From an uncultured Clostridia bacterium (GTDB lineage: Bacteria; Bacillota; Clostridia; Oscillospirales; Ruminococcaceae): a DNA stretch of 8,181 nucleotides. The position numbers and the translations under genes were made by a program. The stretch covers positions 1 through 8,181 of the forward strand of contig CALMXN010000139.1 in the NCBI GenBank assembly GCA_937871145.1. The letters are read 5' to 3'. Within the stretch, counting starts at the first letter, position 1. The number at the start of each line of letters is the position of its first letter. The notes below the pieces were generated by a model that was not told where the DNA came from, did no database searches, and saw only the letters and a list, made by a program, of their open reading frames with translations. This document shows positions 6,754 to 8,181 of this stretch, one piece after another.

Positions 6754-8153
6754 TTAAACCTCTTGAGTTACATTTATTGAAATATTTCCTATTGACTGTA
6801 TCTGAACGGAATTATCAATTTCATTATAGGAAAGCACAATAACATTCGGTACAAACTGATCAATAAGTTTTTTAAAGTATATTCTTACAATCGGTGATGT
6901 CAGGATAATCGGTGTCGGAATAACATCCCTGACTTTTTCTGTTTCCTTGTTGAATGCTGTAATAATACCCTGTATCTTATCAGGATCCATAGCAAGGTAT
7001 GATCCCTGTTCAGATTTCTTCAGTGATGCAACAATAAGATTTTCAATCTCATTATCAAGTGTAAACACCCTTATCTGTCCAGCCTCGGAGAATTTCCTTG
7101 TGATTGTTCTCTTAAGTGCCTGTCTTACATATTCACAGGTAACATCCATATCCTTAAGTGAGCTCTGATAATCACCGAGAGTTTCAAGAATAGTCGGTAA
7201 ATCTCTTATAGGGATACCTTCCTTCAGGAGCATTGCAATTACTCTCTGTAAGTATGCAATGCTGACAACATTCGGGATAACATCCTCGATAATTGTCGGG
7301 TTGGCTTCCTTAACCTTATCAAGCATTGTCTTGACATCCTGTCGGCTCAACAATTCATATGCGTGAGATTTAATAACTTCAGACAGGTGAGTAATCATAA
7401 CTGATGTCGGGTCAATTAAGGTGTAGCCTGCAATATCAGCGGCGACCTTTTTATCCTCACTTATCCATTTAGCCGGGATGTTGAATGCTGGTTCAACTGT
7501 ATCTATACCGTCAATCTCACCCTCAACATTACCGCTGTCAAGTGCAAGATAATGATCAACAAGAATTTCTGCCCTGGCGACTTCCTCGCCTTTTATCTTT
7601 ATAACATATTGATTTGGATTAATATTCTGGTTATCCCTCATACGGATTGACGGGAATACCATACCCATTTCAAGTGCAAACTGTTTTCTGAAAACTACTA
7701 CCCTGTCGATGAAGGTTCCTCCGCTGTTTTCATCAGCAAGAGGAATAAGGCTGTAGCCGAATTCCATTTCAATCGGTTCAACATTAAGTAGCTTGTAAAC
7801 ATTATCGATATCCTTGTAGTATTCCATTTCGGATAAAGCTTCCTGATTGTCAGCCAATTCGTCAGCCTGTGCCTTCTCAGCAACAAGCTTGTTGTTCTTC
7901 ATAAGTGTATATCCAAGGAAGATTGCTCCGCCACCGATAACGATGGTCTGAACCTTCGGGAATCCTGGAATAAGTGTCATTACACACATTATCCCACCTG
8001 CAATCATCAAAACAAGAGGTTGAGATGTAAATTGCTTTCTAAGGTCAGTGTTAAGGTTTGATTCTGATGCTGAACGGGTAACAACCATACCCATTGCAGT
8101 GGAAATTAAAAGTGCCGGTATCTGTGAACAAAGTCCGTCACCGACGGTTGCTA
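6754..8153 (-). CDS. flhA: Flagellar export gate protein FlhA (5'-truncated by the contig end)
   Basis: FlhA is the large subunit of the flagellar type III export gate, with an N-terminal membrane domain and a C-terminal cytoplasmic ring. The 465 complete visible codons begin inside the membrane domain at ATVGDGLCSQIPALLISTA, whose VGDGL-x-SQIPALL is diagnostic. After VVTRS come two hydrophobic segments (about 8019-7900), PLVLMIAGGIMCVMTLIPGF and VQTIVIGGGAIFLGYTLM, then the linker and cytoplasmic domain from GYSLIPLADE through AEILVDHYLALD, HAYELLSRQDV and LQRVIAMLLKEGIPIRDL to ILTSPIVRIYFKKL near the end. FlhA is usually near 690 residues, so roughly 225 N-terminal residues, including the FHIPEP signature, are missing. 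The ATG at 8094 is internal, since conserved FlhA sequence continues upstream of it. The stop at 6756-6754 is followed closely by the sigma factor gene. Genuine sequence ends at 8153, where adapter begins. Confidence 0.97.
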
Positions 8154-8181
8154 AGATCGGAAGAGCGTCGTGTAGGGAAAG
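8154..8181. other. Illumina sequencing adapter left at the contig end (not genomic)
   Basis: The final 28 bases start AGATCGGAAGAGC and continue GTCGTGTAGGGAAAG. They match, base for base, the first 28 bases of the standard Illumina adapter read at the end of short inserts. Read on the minus strand in the flhA frame they give LSLHDALPI, a well-known adapter artefact peptide. The preceding sequence is ordinary flhA, so the boundary is sharp at 8153/8154, give or take a base shared by chance. Confidence 0.98.

Noticed and set aside
6947..7168. Plus-strand reading frame opposite flhA
   Set aside because: It is a shadow of the conserved flhA coding strand, with no ribosome binding site or family resemblance. 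The same applies to the other antisense frames in this window.
8092..8094. ATG at 8094 as the start of flhA
   Set aside because: Nineteen upstream residues, ATVGDGLCSQIPALLISTA, are conserved FlhA sequence, so this methionine is internal.
1..8181. Mobile elements, CRISPR arrays, tRNA or rRNA genes
   Set aside because: No transposase, terminal inverted repeats, regularly spaced direct repeats or structural RNA signatures were seen; coding sequence fills nearly the whole window.

Overview
The window is a flagellar and chemotaxis locus from an AT-rich Gram-positive bacterium, most likely a motile member of the Clostridia. This rests on gene content (CheC with CheD, a FapA/DUF342 protein, a SigD-type sigma factor, a stand-alone FlhB-C-domain protein like Bacillus YlqH), on strong AGGAGG-type ribosome binding sites and on tight gene packing. 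Genus cannot be read from the sequence.

Layout. Two transcription units converge on one hairpin terminator at about 1859-1892. From the left, on the plus strand, come a 5'-truncated FliK-like protein (3-1571) and a small FlhB cytoplasmic-domain-like protein (1558-1857) that overlaps it by 14 nt. From the right, on the minus strand, seven genes run in one compact operon: flhA (8153 down to 6754, 5'-truncated), a sigma-28-type factor (6735-5977), a FlgF/FlhO-type rod protein (5961-5215), flgG (5203-4484), cheC (4471-3845), cheD (3848-3372) and a FapA-family protein (3352-1895). Gaps are 11 to 19 nt, and cheC-cheD share an ATGA stop/start. No gene-free stretch is longer than about 40 nt, and no promoter is visible.

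How the genes fit together. FlhA is the core of the flagellar export gate. FlgF and FlgG build the distal rod. FliK-like proteins and FlhB-C-like domains belong to the machinery that measures hook length and switches export specificity. The sigma factor is expected to turn on late flagellar genes. CheC and CheD adjust chemotactic signalling by CheY-P dephosphorylation and receptor deamidation. FapA is a flagellar assembly protein of poorly known mechanism.

The last 28 bases (8154-8181) are not genomic. They match the start of an Illumina sequencing adapter exactly, so the assembly ends artificially inside flhA. I found no evidence of a wholly new system. The points most worth a second look are the adapter, the paired FliK-like/FlhB-C-like genes, the repeat architecture of the FliK-like protein, and the absence of flhF/flhG and the other che genes next to flhA.
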